Assembly (NCBI RefSeq): GCF_007565055.1
Contig: NC_044565.1
Location: forward strand, 40,633,711 to 40,697,710
Source of the DNA: Rhinopithecus roxellana
Lineage: Eukaryota; Chordata; Mammalia; Primates; Cercopithecidae
Length of the DNA: 64,000 nt
Reading direction: 5' to 3'
The first letter of the stretch is position 1. The number at the start of each line of letters is the position of its first letter. Shown piece after piece: positions 1-12,287 of this stretch. The position numbers and the translations under genes were made by a program. The notes beneath the pieces were generated by a model. The model had not been told where the DNA came from. It saw only the letters and a program-made list of their open reading frames with translations, and ran no database searches.

Positions 1-100
1 ATGTTGCCCAGGCTGGTCTCGAACTCCCGGGTCAAGCCAGCCTCAGGCCTTGACCTCCTGAAAGTGCTGAGATTACAAGTGTGAGCCACAGTGCCTGGTC
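1..100 (-). repeat. Alu fragment, 3' part cut off by the window edge
   Basis: Antisense Alu sequence running from ttgcccaggctggtctcgaac to gagccacagtgcctggtc. It is diverged and abuts L1 sequence. Confidence 0.85.
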
Positions 101-2515
101 AAGATGCAAAAATTTTCAACAAAATACTAATAAACCAATTCAACAGCACACTGAAAAGATTAATCACCATGACCAAGTAATATTTATGTCAGGGATTCAC
201 AGATGGTTCAACATATGCCAATCTATAAATATAATATACCACATGAACAGAATGAAAGACAAAAACCATATGATCATCTCAATAGATGCAGAAAAAGCAT
301 TTGACAAAATGTAACATACTTTCACGATAAAAGCTCTCAACAAATTAGAAGGAGTACACCTCAAAAGTAAAGGCCATATGTAACAAACCCATAGCTAACA
401 CCATACTCAACAGTGAAAAACTGAAAGCTTTTCCTCTCAGATCAGGAACTAGACAGGGACTTCCACTCTCATTTCTGTTTAACATAGTACTGGAACTGAA
501 GTCCCAGCCAGAGCAATTGGGCAAGAGAAAGAAATAAAAGACATCCAAATTGGAAAGGAAGGAGATTGTCCCTGTTTACAGATGATGATCTTATATATAG
601 AAAAGCTGGAAGAATCCACCAAAAAGACTGTTGGAGCTAATAAATTCAGTAAGGTTGTACGCATATCAATATACAATAATCAGTAGTGTTACACAAAATA
701 AAATACTTAGGAATAAATTTAACCAAGAAGGTAAAAGATCTCTACACTGAAAACTGTAAAACACTGATATAAGAAATTGGAGACATAAATAAATAGAAAG
801 ATATCCCATGTTCATTGATTGGAAGACTTAATATTGCTAAAATGTCCATACTAACCAAAGTGATCTAAAGATTCAGTGTAATCCTTATCAAAATTCCAAT
901 GACATTTTCCACAGAAATAGAAAAAACAATCCTAAAATTCATATGGAACCACCAGAGACCCTGAATAACCAAAGCAATCTTGAGCAAAAAGAACAAAGCT
1001 AGAGATACCACACTACCTGATTTCAAAATTACTACAAAGCCATAGTAATCAAAACATTTTTATACTGGCATAAAAACAGACAGTTAAACCAAAAGAATAG
1101 GAAGAAGAGCCCAGGAATAAATCCATATATTTACAGCCAGCTGATTTTTTACAAACGTGTGAAAAGACAGTCTCTTTAATAAATGGTGCTGGGAAAACTG
1201 GATCTCCACATGCAGAAGAATGAAGTTAGACCCTTATCACACACCATATTAAAAACTCAACTCAAAGTGACCTAAATCTAAGACCCAAAACTGTAAACTA
1301 TTAGAAGAAAACGTAGAGAAAAAGCTCCATGACACTGGTCTGGGCAATTATTTGAATATGACCCTAAAAGCACAGGTAACCAAAAAAAAAAAAAAAAAGA
1401 CAAATCAAATGGGACTATATCAAACAAAAGCTTCTGCACTGCAAAGGCCACTATCAACAGAGTGAAGAGACAACTTACGGAATGGGATATTTATAAGCCA
1501 TACATCTAATGAGGGGTTAATATCCAAAATATACAAGGAACTCCAACAATTCAATACCAAGAAAACAAAGAGCCTGATTAAAAAATGGGCAAAGGACCTG
1601 AATAGACATTTCTCAAAAGACATACAAATGACCAACAGGTATAAGACACACAAATGCTCAACATCACTTACCAGGAAAATGCAAATTTAAAATCACAGTG
1701 AGGCACCACCTCAAAACTATTAGAATGGCTATTACCAAAAACGATGAAAGATAACAAGTGTTGGCAAGGATACGGAGTAAAGAGAACCTTTGGCACACTG
1801 TTGGTGGGAATGTAAACAGAAAACAAAATTTAAAATAGAACTACCATATGATCCAGCAATCCTACTATTGGGTATATGTATCCCAAGGAAACAAAATCAG
1901 TATGTTGAAGAGATATCTGACCCCCATGGTCTCTGCAGCATTATTCACAATAGCCATGATATGGCATCAACCTATGCGTCTATCAATCAGTAGATAAATG
2001 AAGAAAATGTGGTGTATATGACAGTGAAATATTATTCACCCATAAGAAAGGAAATGCTGTCATTTGAAACAATGTGGATGAACCTGAAGAACATTTTGTT
2101 AAGTGAAATAAGTCAGGCACAGAAAGACAATTACTGCATGATCTCATCTATATGTGGAATCTAAAATAGTTGAACTCATAGAAGTAGAGGGTAGAATGGT
2201 GGTTACTACAACTGGGAAGGTGGGATTGGGATAGGGGTTGTGGAATTGGGGAGATATCGGTCAAAGGATTTAAAATTTCAGCTTTATAGGAATAAGTTTA
2301 AGAGTTCTACTGTATGACACGGTGACTATAGTTAATAACAAATATATTGAAAGTTGCTAAGAGTAGATCTTAAGTGTTCTTCCTACAAAATAACTATGTG
2401 AAGTAATACATGTTCATTAGCTCAGTTTAGCCATTCTACAATGTATACATATTTCAAAACATCATGCTATACAAGATAAATGTTAATATATACAGTTTTG
2501 TCAATTAAAAAAAGG
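101..2515 (+). repeat. Old, 5'-truncated L1 (ORF2 reverse-transcriptase part to 3'UTR)
   Basis: The sequence follows L1 ORF2 in the sense direction. One short frame near 160-310 still reads IISIDAEKAFDKM, the L1 reverse transcriptase block containing the first catalytic aspartate. Downstream blocks match the end of ORF2 (gatccagcaatcctactattgg at 1850, atgtggtgtatatgacag near 2010), followed by an L1-type 3'UTR and an A-rich end. Many stops and frameshifts break the frame, so it is inactive. The divergence suggests an L1M or L1PB age class; the subfamily call is an inference. Confidence 0.85.
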
Positions 2516-2527
2516 ATTTAAGAAGAG

Positions 2528-2833
2528 GCCAGGCCAGCTATGGTGACTCGTGCTTGTAATCCCGCACTTTGGGAGGCCGAGGCGGGTGGATCACTTGAGC
2601 CCGGGAGTTTGAGACCAGCCTGGATAACATGGTGAAACTCCCTCTCTACAAAAAATACAAAAATTGGCCGGGCATGGTGTCATGCACCTGTAGTCCCAGC
2701 TACTTGGGAGGCTGAGGCGGGAGGATCTCTTGAGCCCAGGAGGCATAAGTTGCAGTGAGTTGTGATCGTGTCATTGCACCCCAGGGGGCCTGGGTGACAC
2801 TCCGGCCTTTTGAGACTCTGTCTCAAAAAAGAG
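2528..2833 (+). repeat. Alu SINE, full length, diverged
   Basis: Both monomers are recognisable, from ggccaggccagctatggtgac to gagactctgtctcaaaaaag. Divergence suggests an older AluJ/S copy. Confidence 0.9.
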
Positions 2834-2835
2834 AA

Positions 2836-4226
2836 GAGACGCCCTAGATCTCCATCCTTCTCTCTCTCTAGCATGTGAGGATGGTGGGAAGGCAGCCACC
2901 TGCAAGCCAGGAGGAGAGCCTCAGCATAAACCATCCTAGTACCCCGATCTTGGACTTTCGGCCTCCAGGACTCTGAAAACAGATTTTTGTTGGTTAAGCC
3001 AAAAAAGGAAAAAGGAAAAAAATCTTGAAAGAAGGCACTTCAGTACTCTACAAAATTATTTCAAAGGACAGTTACATATGCAACCATATTCAGCAACAGC
3101 ATTCCATAAAAAATGCCTAATGTTTCTAAGCAACCAGAACTACCTTTTCCTGTTAGGAAGATGCTATAAATATGAAGAAAATCTGATTGATATTTTAAAA
3201 GTTAAATGGCAACAAAATTTCAGCAAGTGTTTTAGAATATTTCCATTTATTATCAAGAAAAAAATCACTCTATACAAAGATATTACAAATGTAATAAAAT
3301 ATTCTGTATAATAAACGACATTTTGGCATTTTAAAAACAATTGCATCTTGATACTAAACTTAACATTAAATAACTGAACAGTACCTGAGAACTTTAAAAA
3401 ATCACTTTCATCAGTGCCTCCAAATTCATTTCAGTCATTAAGCATATACAAATACTCAGCCAAAAAGATAGGATTTTGGTATTCTGCTGGGATCTAGATT
3501 CATCACAGCCAAAGGTATTTTAAGTACATACTTTTAAAACAGAAATCACTTCTAAAGGATTCACCTGGTCAAAACCATGCATTTAAGAATGCTGGTTACC
3601 CAAAAGTTTTGTGTTTTTCTTGCCACGGCATCTGAAAGCTACTTGAACTGTGAGACGGTGACCAACATTATCAGCTAATTACCCAGTAAAACTCACGTGT
3701 ATCACCAATGAAGACTCATTAAACTCAAGTCCACAAATGGATCCTCAAATATTCCAACCTTATCTATATGTTATTACATCTTATGGAAAACTATGTTTTG
3801 ATTAGATAATAAAGTTTAACAGGAAAAATGGGCAAGATGAATGTTTGATACTTTTACCAAAAATTTATATTTCATTTACTTGCTGATTTCCCTGAAAACT
3901 CAATTTGTTGAAGAAGCAACATTCTGTACTAATTACTGTGTATTACTATTCACACACAGGTGTTTAATGAATTTGACTTGTAATTCTTTAAATTTTTGAA
4001 AGTCCAGTAGTAAACTAAAGTTGTGGAAACAACTGATAAGAATATTAGAGGATGATAAATTCTACATCTTTAAATAGATAAGTACTAGCAGGTGGTATTT
4101 CCTAAAGCCATAGACATTTAGAATAAATAGAGTGATTACTTTTTAAAACTTTGATCTGTATTTTGTTTATTAATAGGGCATGAGTGGTTTTGTCTGTGCT
4201 TTTTGCATGCATTACAAACATTACAG
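2836..4226. other. Intergenic stretch downstream of REL, no feature recognised
   Basis: AT-rich DNA without a convincing ORF, Alu or L1. Short open frames near 3078-3346 are AT-rich, overlap on both strands and show no recognisable domain. Confidence 0.5.
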
Positions 4227-4240
4227 ACATGATTACTTTT

Positions 4241-4538
4241 TTTTTTTTTTTTTTTTGAGGTGGAGTCTCGCTTTGTCGCCCAGGCTGGAGTGCAGTGGCC
4301 GGATCTCAGCTCACTGCAAGCTCCGCCTCCCAGGTTTACGCCATTCTCCTGCCTCAGCCTCCGGAGTAGCTGGGACTACAGGCGCCCGCCACCTCGCCCG
4401 GCTAGTTTTTTGTATTTTTTAGTAGAGACGGGGTTTCACCGTGTTAGCCAGGATGGTCTCGATCTCCTGACCTCGTGATCCGCCCATCTTGGCCTCCCAA
4501 AGTGCTGGGATTACAGGCTTGAGCCACCGCGCCCGGCC
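4241..4538 (-). repeat. Young AluY (Old World monkey type)
   Basis: Antisense, nearly consensus Alu with a long T run, flanked by a direct repeat starting acatgattactttt (about 4227-4240 and 4539-4552). Bases such as cggatctcagctcactgcaagc, gtttacgcc and ggcttgagcc match cercopithecid AluY copies elsewhere in the window. Confidence 0.93.
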
Positions 4539-5184
4539 ACATGATTACTTTTGAGATTCAATCTTACCCACTGTTAACCTTGTGCTTAACTACACTGCTA
4601 AGATGTATTAGTTAAAATATTAATTTGACTGTGTCTCAGACAAAAAAGGCATAAAACTGGATACAAACAACCCATACATTTATCTCTGATTAGTCACCTA
4701 TTTCTGGGCTTATAACACATGATAAATGGCATGACATTTTCTGTTACATGTGATATAAAAAGCATTATAATTTTTCCCCTTTTATAGTCAACATCTGAAA
4801 ACAAAACAGATGAGAAACATTTCAGTGGCAACTTCATGAGCTATGAGATTCGTTTTTAGGAAAAGTCAAACCACTCCCAATTCATAATCAACTTTTACAA
4901 ATAAATTAAGGGTCACAAAATTTCAGAATTGAAGTCATTAAAATTGGCCTTACCTTCACTAATCAATAGGAAATGCTTCTGGAAAAATAAGGCCAAAAGA
5001 AGGCTCTCCAAATCTGGGCAATAACTAGTCATTCTAATGAGAAGTCCATCTTAGGTTTCTTACTAAAGAACCTAATCCATAATGATCTTTCTCACTCTGT
5101 TGTGTATGAGATAACTAGAAGGAGTATCTGAATTAAAGATTAACCAGGGCCATAGGCTATACACAGATATTCGTTTATTAACAA

Positions 5185-5563
5185 TATTTGCATATACACC
5201 ATGGAATCCTATGCAGCCATAAAAAAGGATGAGTTCGTGTCCTTTGTAGGGACATGGATGAAGCTGGAAACCATCATTCTCAGCAAACTATCGCAAGAAC
5301 AGAAAACCAAACACCGCATGTTCTCACTCATAGAATTAGGGAATTGAACAATGAGAACACTTGGACACAGGAAGGGGAACATCACATACCGGGGCCTATT
5401 GTGGGAAGCAGGGAGGGGGGAGCGATAGCATTAGGAGATATACCTAATGTAAATGACAAGTTAATAGGTGCAGCACACCAACATGGCACATATATACATA
5501 TGTAACAAACCTGCATGTTGTGCACATGTACCCTAGAACTTAAAGTATAATAAAAAAAAACCC
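5185..5563 (+). repeat. L1 3' end, L1PA-like
   Basis: Begins with the ORF2 C-terminal block (atggaatcctatgcagccat, gacatggatgaagctggaaa) and runs through the 3'UTR landmarks caccaacatggcacatatat and catgtaccctagaactt to an A tail. It is much less diverged than the L1 at 101-2515 and strongly 5' truncated. Confidence 0.9.
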
Positions 5564-5787
5564 CAATATTTGATTCACACTATATAATTTACAGTGTTTC
5601 TTATGTACCATTTTATTTAATACAATACAACCTGTTAGGTAGCAGGCTGGGTATTACCTGACTAAAAAGTCCCTATTCTTTCCATTTCTCCATGCTACTT
5701 AATAGCATGTGGTGATCCTTCAAGAAATCAATTAAAGATATAACAAATTATTTGATGCCATTAGGCAGCCTGGATCACCAATTCCAA

Positions 5788-6085
5788 GTATTTTTTTTTT
5801 TTTTGAGACAGGGTCTTGCCCAGGCTGGAGTGCAGTGGCATAATCGCTGCTCACTACAGACTCAACCTCCTGGGCTCAAGGGATTCTCCCACCTCAGCCT
5901 CCCTAATAGCTGGGACCACAGGCACATGTCACCATGCCAGGCTAATTTTTTTTTTTTTTTTTTTGCAGAGACAGGTTTTCCTTATATTACCCAGGCTGGT
6001 CTTGAACTCCTGGGCTCAAGCAATCCCCCCACCTCGGCCTCCCAAAGTGCTGGGATTACAGGCGTGATCCCTCCACCATGCCCAA
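5788..6085 (-). repeat. Alu SINE, antisense, older
   Basis: Starts tttttgagacagggtcttgcc and ends tgatccctccaccatgccca, with an expanded T run in the middle A-rich linker (5947-5964). Confidence 0.9.
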
Positions 6086-6087
6086 TG

Positions 6088-9000
6088 TCCAGCTCCATGT
6101 CTCTCTTAACATGGAAATTATCACAAGTTTTCCTGAAGTATTAGGTTAGACGTTGATAACCCAGCTGTTTCTGTTCACTATGGTTGTGAGAGGCCCAGTT
6201 ATTTAAAACGCCATTAAGATTGAAAATAGATTTAGAGGTGTAGGTACAGATTGGGAAGGGGCATGAAGGAAATTTCTGGGGTGGTTGGAATTGTCCTAAA
6301 CATGGTGGTGACATGGGTGTTAACATACATAAAAATTAATTAAGCTGTACATTTAAAATTAGTCCCCTTTGTGCATGTTACTCTACATGTGTTATCCTTG
6401 CAAAGAAAAAGACTGACATCTTTGAGAGCAAGAGTTTTTGTCCTATTCACCTCTGTATAATTTCCAACATGGGGCTTTGTACATTAGACATTCAAAAAAT
6501 GTTATACAAGATTGGTTGCATCAATACTGGAGTGTCTGTGTAAGGGTTAGGTGCTAAGGCTGAGAAGTATACGAGGGAGACTTGAGATTAAACCTGCCAC
6601 ATAAAGTGGAGAGAAGTAGCAAGGTCAGGGCTGTGAAATAATCCTAAAAACTTTAGAATTTCTATATAATACAGTTGACACTACTATTCTCAATAGAGCT
6701 GCTTTCAGTCTCAAAGGGCTGTGGTACACGTGCCTGTGTGTGGTAAAAAAGGGAAGCAGCAGGTCAAGGAAGAGAAGTGTATTTCACAAGACTTAAGTAA
6801 TCTTGTCATTGCTGCTTTCCTGCCAGAAAATCATTACCTTTCCCTTTAAAAATCATTTCTATATACATTGCAATAATCGCTCCTATGTCAATTCCACCCT
6901 TCCTTCTCTAATAATAGCTACTATTTATTCAGCACCAACTAGTATACTAGGGACTATGCTGGGTGCTGGAGTCCCAGTGATGAATGAGACAAACACTTAA
7001 ATAAAAGGATGTCCATAATACAGGCATGTACAAAGCTTCACCTCAACTAAGGAGGCAGGACCAACCTTCATAGAGAAGCCCAGTCTTCAAGGATGAGTGT
7101 TCTAGTTCCAGAAGAGCAGAAGCAGAGTGGGTAACATGTTAAAGGTATGGAGGCCCGAAAGAATTGCCTTTTTTCAAGGAATGCTAACTATGTAATAAGG
7201 TATAGGGAGAACGTGGTATTTTAACTGGAACATATGGAAAAGATTACTACTAGGGAAAAAAGAATGAAGGCCTTTACTAAGAAAGCAGCGGGAATGAAGA
7301 AGGGACAGATGCAAGAGGAGACAAGCTCAAAAGGACTTGATGATTAAGTATGAGTGTGACGGAGAAAAAGAATACAATACTTTGAGGTCCTAGTAAGCTT
7401 CTTGGGTGGCGTGGTAAATGGTAATGCCATTATGGAAGGTAAAGAAGAGAGGGAGCCAGTTTACCAGGGCATTCAGGTAGCATGAAAGAAAACTGAACCT
7501 GTGGGCTCTGATAAGATCATCCAGGGGAAAAATAGCACCAACTGAGGGGAGAGGTCGAGACTCATGGGAAATAAATCTCAGGGAGGAATCTTGTCTACCA
7601 CAGAAAACCCAGACGAGTATCCAAACAGGGAAGTATAGAAGGTTATAAATAGGTCAAGCAGTGTGAGGACAGATAAAAAGACACTAGACTTGACAAGATG
7701 GGCAGTCTCTGCTCATCTTTCCCAGAATATCCTAAGAAAATTGTAGGAGCTAAAGATAGAGATCACTGGGCTAAGGAATAACTGGGAAGGGAGAAAACGG
7801 AGGCTGAAGGCATTTCAGAAGTCAGGATGCAAAGGCATCCAGGTGGTAGGAAAGGTTTTATTTGGTCTTTCCTTTTAGGCTAATGAAGACATTTACCATG
7901 TTTATACAAAGAAAGGAAGCACTAAGTGGTGATATAAGGATAAACACAGCCTGGGAGAGAAAGGAGGAGCGATCCAGTGCACAAGTAGAGTTCAGAAAAG
8001 TGCCTTAGAAACTAAAAGTGGGTGTTAAAAGGGCAGGGGAAAGGATAAATACATGTAGAGATAGAGGAGAAATGTTGCCAAATTCATTTTAAATTAAAGT
8101 CTATGATCAAAAAATAGCACCTGAAAAATGAAAAATCCATTGGGAATATTCTAAACACAGATGTAGCAGAACCTTAATTCTGCTTATACCTACTTATACT
8201 AAGTAGCCAAAGCTTATTTAGTTTAAAAAAAAAAAATCCATATAGCTATTCTAACAGTCAGTGTTTAAACTGATTGGTGCTAATTAATCCAAAACTATGA
8301 GATTCTGTATTAAAAAAAAAAAAAAACAAAAAAAACCTCACCACCTATCCATCACCATCTAGAGCCGTCCTGGGTTCATATTTTGAACAGAAAAGAAATT
8401 GTGCCTTCAGGTTTTTCTTTCTCCCTGGTAAGTTCTATTTATGTGCTTATGATTTTAAAAATTTATTTTAATTTATATTTTTAAATAAAAAATAAAAAAA
8501 TATTTTCTACCTTTTTTACTGAAGTCTATGATTCTTATGAGATTTCACAACTGCTCATGAAAAATTTATAATACAGAAATATTTCCTTTTGAAATAATAA
8601 TTTCTAAGGAATATTAATGGTACTCAGTTAGGTTCTTTAATTCTTTTTGTTTTTCCTTCCTGAACCATCCTGACCCCAAGCCTTATCTTGCTCTCTTCCC
8701 TATTTCCCAGTATCATTTAACTGAGAATTTTTGTTTTTATGGCATTCATACATTCCTCAATTTGACAGAAACAACTAATTCATGTAAAGTTATGGTTTGG
8801 TTAGACATCGTGTAAGTAAAATGACAGACTGCTTCTTGCTAAGAAGATATTCAACATTTAGGGCAGGTTCTAGTTGTATAACAAACTAGGTCTTGAATAA
8901 GTTAATTACTTAGCATAATGATAATTCCATCACAATTAAGACTACTGCCCAACTTTAATCTGTAATAAAATATAATGATCTAATTGACCCTTAAAATGTC

Positions 9001-9650
9001 TTTGAGAAATAAAAGGGCAAAATAAATAATTACATATCAAATGAAAACTCCTAAAATATAACTATATTTTGAAGCACAAGTAAAAGGTTTCTAAATGCCA
9101 GAATTATCAAAAGTTAGGAAACAGAAAGGGCAAATAAAGTGTCATGTTATAGCTACAACAACTCAGATAAAGCATGCAGAAACAACTAGGAAACACTGAG
9201 AATTTTAAATCTGATTAAGGAGCCAGCAGAGATTTCCCAGCATTCAGCTCACCATTTGAGACCAGCCAAATGAGTATGTGACAAGTCTCTTTTAAAAATC
9301 TTGCACTTTGAAAAGGAAATGTGTTATAAGTGTTACTCAATCTGGTAGTTACGGTGAGCTTGACAATGTCAAAACGTGGATTTAGAGATTCTCAATGAAC
9401 AGATGTTTACCTTCAATAAAATCTCCTTTCATAAAAGGAAAAAAAAGATTACCCAAATTCTACCATCATTTTGCCACTGGGATTATTTTCCTTTCAAACA
9501 ATTTGGATGACCATTATTATTCCTGGACTTGAATGTACATGATTCTCATAAACCCAATGTCACACTAAGTAAAACTGCAAAAATCATATATGTCTTGTAA
9601 TTAAAGTTATTATTTCTTTCAAAAACTAAAGTTCTATTAGTAATACTTTT
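6088..9650. other. Alu-free stretch 3' of REL, with a few old repeat scraps
   Basis: No Alu occurs here, which is unusual for this window. Weak matches to L1M (about 6180-6350) and L2-like ends (about 6410-6510 and 6890-7010) can be seen by eye. It contains no convincing coding frame. It lies downstream of the REL stop and could include part of a long 3'UTR, but the sequence alone does not show this. Confidence 0.45.
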
Positions 9651-9654
9651 AATG

Positions 9655-10650
9655 TTCAATAAATATTTACTGAGTGTTTAATATAAGGTAGCCATTTTTC
9701 TACAAATTGGAGATTCAACAATAAAGCACAAAAATTTCTGTCCTTAGAAAGTTAATATTTCAGTATGGGAAAACGAACAGTAAATGAATAAATGCTTAGT
9801 AAAGTCAGATCATGGTGAGTGCTATGGACATACATAAAGCAGGGGGGACAGCGAATGCTGATGTATATATTCAAGGAAGACCTGCTCAGGTAACAGTGGA
9901 GTGACACCTGAAGGATGTAAAAGAGTAAACTATGCATTTTTCTGGGAGAAGAACATTCAAGGCAGAGGGAATACAAAAAGTCCAAGGCATGTGCATACTT
10001 GATGCTCTGAGGAGCACTGAGGCCAAGTTGCCCGGAGCTGCATGAGGAGGTGGGATATGGTAGTACCTGAAGTAGGACAGGGAGTCTAGGCCTGCAACTT
10101 TTAAGGACTTTGACTGCTCTGAGTGAGATGAGAAGCCACTGGATGGTTTTGAGCAGATGAATGGTAGGAGTTGACTTGTTTTAAAAATAATCATTCTGGC
10201 TACTTTATGGGGAAGAGACTGTTGGGATGCAAGGATATAAGGAGAATTTTTGTAGATGATAGCTTCAATCCAGGGAAGAGATGATGGTGGCTTGGAATAG
10301 GGCGTTAATAGTAGAGGTCAAAAGAGGTGGTCAGTTTTAGATATATTGTGAAGGTAGGGTCTACTAGATTTGCTAATGGATTGGATATGGGATCTAAAAG
10401 AAGAATCAAGGATGACTTCAGGGTTTTTGGCCTGAGCAACTAGAAGTATGGCATTGCCATTTACTGAGTTGGGGAAGACTGAAGGAGAAGCAAGTTTGGG
10501 AGGGAAGACCAAGAATTCAGTTTCAGATACGCTGAGTGTGAGCTTTAATTAGATTTCTAGATAGAGATGTCAAATAGGCAGTTTTATGAGACCACGGGGA
10601 GTGAGAACATCTAAGAAAGGAGAATGGTCCAAGGAAACTTCTTCCCCTTA
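9655..10650 (-). repeat. L2-like LINE relic
   Basis: The series ataaatatttactgagtg, gaagccactggatggttttgagcag and gatgtcaaataggcagttt follows the order of the reverse complement of an L2 3' region. It is strongly diverged and was identified by eye only. Confidence 0.5.
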
Positions 10651-10972
10651 AAAAATATGAGTGTAAAGCTAAAATCATAAGCAACTTTTAAGGCATAGAT
10701 TGAAATAGTATAAAATGTGGAAAACCTCCCATACCTTGAAAGCTCACTTCAACTGCCTTCTGCCCAACTTAACATTTTAAAGATATTTTGATACATGCAA
10801 ATCTAAGAAGCTCCAAGAAGCCTAAGAAAACCCCTTAGGGGTTACCTTGGCCCATGGGCCTCAAAAATAAGAAATTAAGTTTTTCAATGGCATAGCCATT
10901 ACAAGTTTTATCTTAAATTTGCTTGAAATTTAAGAATACATTAAAACATTATAAAAAGAAATATAAAAAAGC

Positions 10973-11286
10973 GTTTTTTTTTTGTTTTGTTTTGTTTTTG
11001 TTTTGAGACAGAGTCTCACTCTGTCACCCAGGCTGGAGTGCAGTGGTGTGATCTCAGCTTACTGCAACCTCCGCTTCCTGGGTTCAAGCAATTATTGTGC
11101 CTCAGCCTGCCAAGTAGCCGCCAGTACAGGTGCGTACCACCATGCTCAGCTAATTTTTGTAGTTTTAGTAGAGACGGGGTTTCACCATGTTGGCCAGGCT
11201 GGTCTCGAATTCCTGGTCTCAAGTGATCCACCCGCCTCGGCCTCCCAAAGTGCTAGGATTACAGGCGTGAGGTCCTGCACCTGGCC
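10973..11286 (-). repeat. Alu SINE inside the probable REL 3'UTR region
   Basis: Antisense on the window, hence sense relative to REL, from (ttttg)n-ttttgagacagagtctcac to ggtcctgcacctggcc. It begins about 225 bases beyond the REL stop codon, so a REL mRNA with a long 3'UTR would carry it. Confidence 0.92.
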
Positions 11287-11511
11287 TCTGAGTTGTCCTT
11301 TTATGACAGCTTCCAATTTTGTATTCGCTATGTCCAAAGTTGTATTCTTCCCTGAAAAAAGTTTTTTATATTCTCAAATATAGTATTATTATTCTCAGTC
11401 CGTATTATATATACAGTATAAATTACAGTATTATATTCCCAGTTAGACAAATACAAAATGCTGCATCTATATAGGTGGTATCAAGATTTAAAAGGATTTA
11501 AATCTTGCAAG
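11287..11511 (-). other. REL: REL 3'UTR, proximal part
   Basis: Sequence immediately after the REL TAA stop in transcript direction. It is AT-rich and non-coding. I see no AATAAA on the minus strand here. The true cleavage site is not located; human REL is known to have a long 3'UTR, so the UTR probably continues to lower coordinates through the Alu. Confidence 0.6.
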
Positions 11512-12287
11512 TTATACTGGAAAAAATTCATATGGAAAGGAGTCACTCAATTGCTCATTTTGCATACTGCCAATACCTGAATACTGACTATCTTGAACAA
11601 AACTATGACTATTTGGATTAGTACTGTTTGATGGGCCCGACTCATTTATCATGCTGTTATCTGCACAATTGAAGTCAGATCCCTCAAATGCATCTGATTG
11701 TGAAACAAAAACAGTAGTATTGGAATTGGCACCTGCCGACATACTGGAAGAGGACATCTGATGGAGCTGTCTCAAGTCTCTTGGGTCTAACACTGAATTA
11801 CATGAGGGGTTTTCAAGATTCATGCTGAGAAGTCTTGGATTATCCGTCTCTCCCATGCTATCATTGCTGGTTGTCATCATATTCACAGAACAATTAGACA
11901 GCATGTTGTGATCAGAAATACCATATAAGTCTGCTGGTGGCATGGATGACGCTTCCATTCCGACTATGTCATCGGCATTGTTATAAATGCAAGCATTAGA
12001 AGCATTTAAATCATTCCCAATAGGTATTCTCAGGAATGGTGGGATACCTTGCGAATTAGAAGGAAGTGTCCCTGTTGAAAAACTACTCAGTGGGTTTGTA
12101 TTGCCTGAGCGTGGGGTGGTGTGGGCCACTGATGACCAGCTTGAAGAAGAAGGAAGAGGTGTCATTGAGGCATGATGTGACAATCCACTTGAGATGGGCC
12201 CAGGTGAGGGATAGTAGGATTCTGCTTGACTTGAAACCCCTGTAGGCATTTCTCTCACAACTGCATCATGAGAAAACAAGTTTGGTT
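11512..12287 (-). CDS. REL: REL last coding exon: transactivation domain and stop
   Basis: Acceptor cctcccacag precedes AA CCA AAC TTG TTT; the preceding exon supplies the G of Glu331. It encodes residues 332-588 and the stop. The product is rich in Ser, Asn and Pro, with SSSSMSAGANSNT and a tail ending FPYEFFPV, which is the c-Rel C-terminal activation region. The run PLPSSSSWSS has one more Ser than the human protein as I remember it, explaining 588 rather than 587 residues. This exon alone is 43% of the coding sequence. Confidence 0.98.

Noticed and set aside
81..314. 77-codon frame ending IISIDAEKAFDKM
   Set aside because: A fragment of L1 reverse transcriptase in a decayed L1 copy, not a separate gene.
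4180..6144. Alu-derived peptides such as LSPRLECSGRISAHCKLRLP, seen at dozens of places
   Set aside because: These are translations of antisense Alu sequence, not genes. Only the REL intron copy at 13884-13970 has independent support as an exon.
8462..8467. TTTATT (AATAAA on the minus strand) as a REL polyadenylation signal
   Set aside because: The hexamer is common in this AT-rich DNA and nothing else marks a cleavage site here.
11987..12175. Plus-strand 62-codon frame opposite the last REL exon
   Set aside because: Shadow of the REL coding sequence on the other strand.
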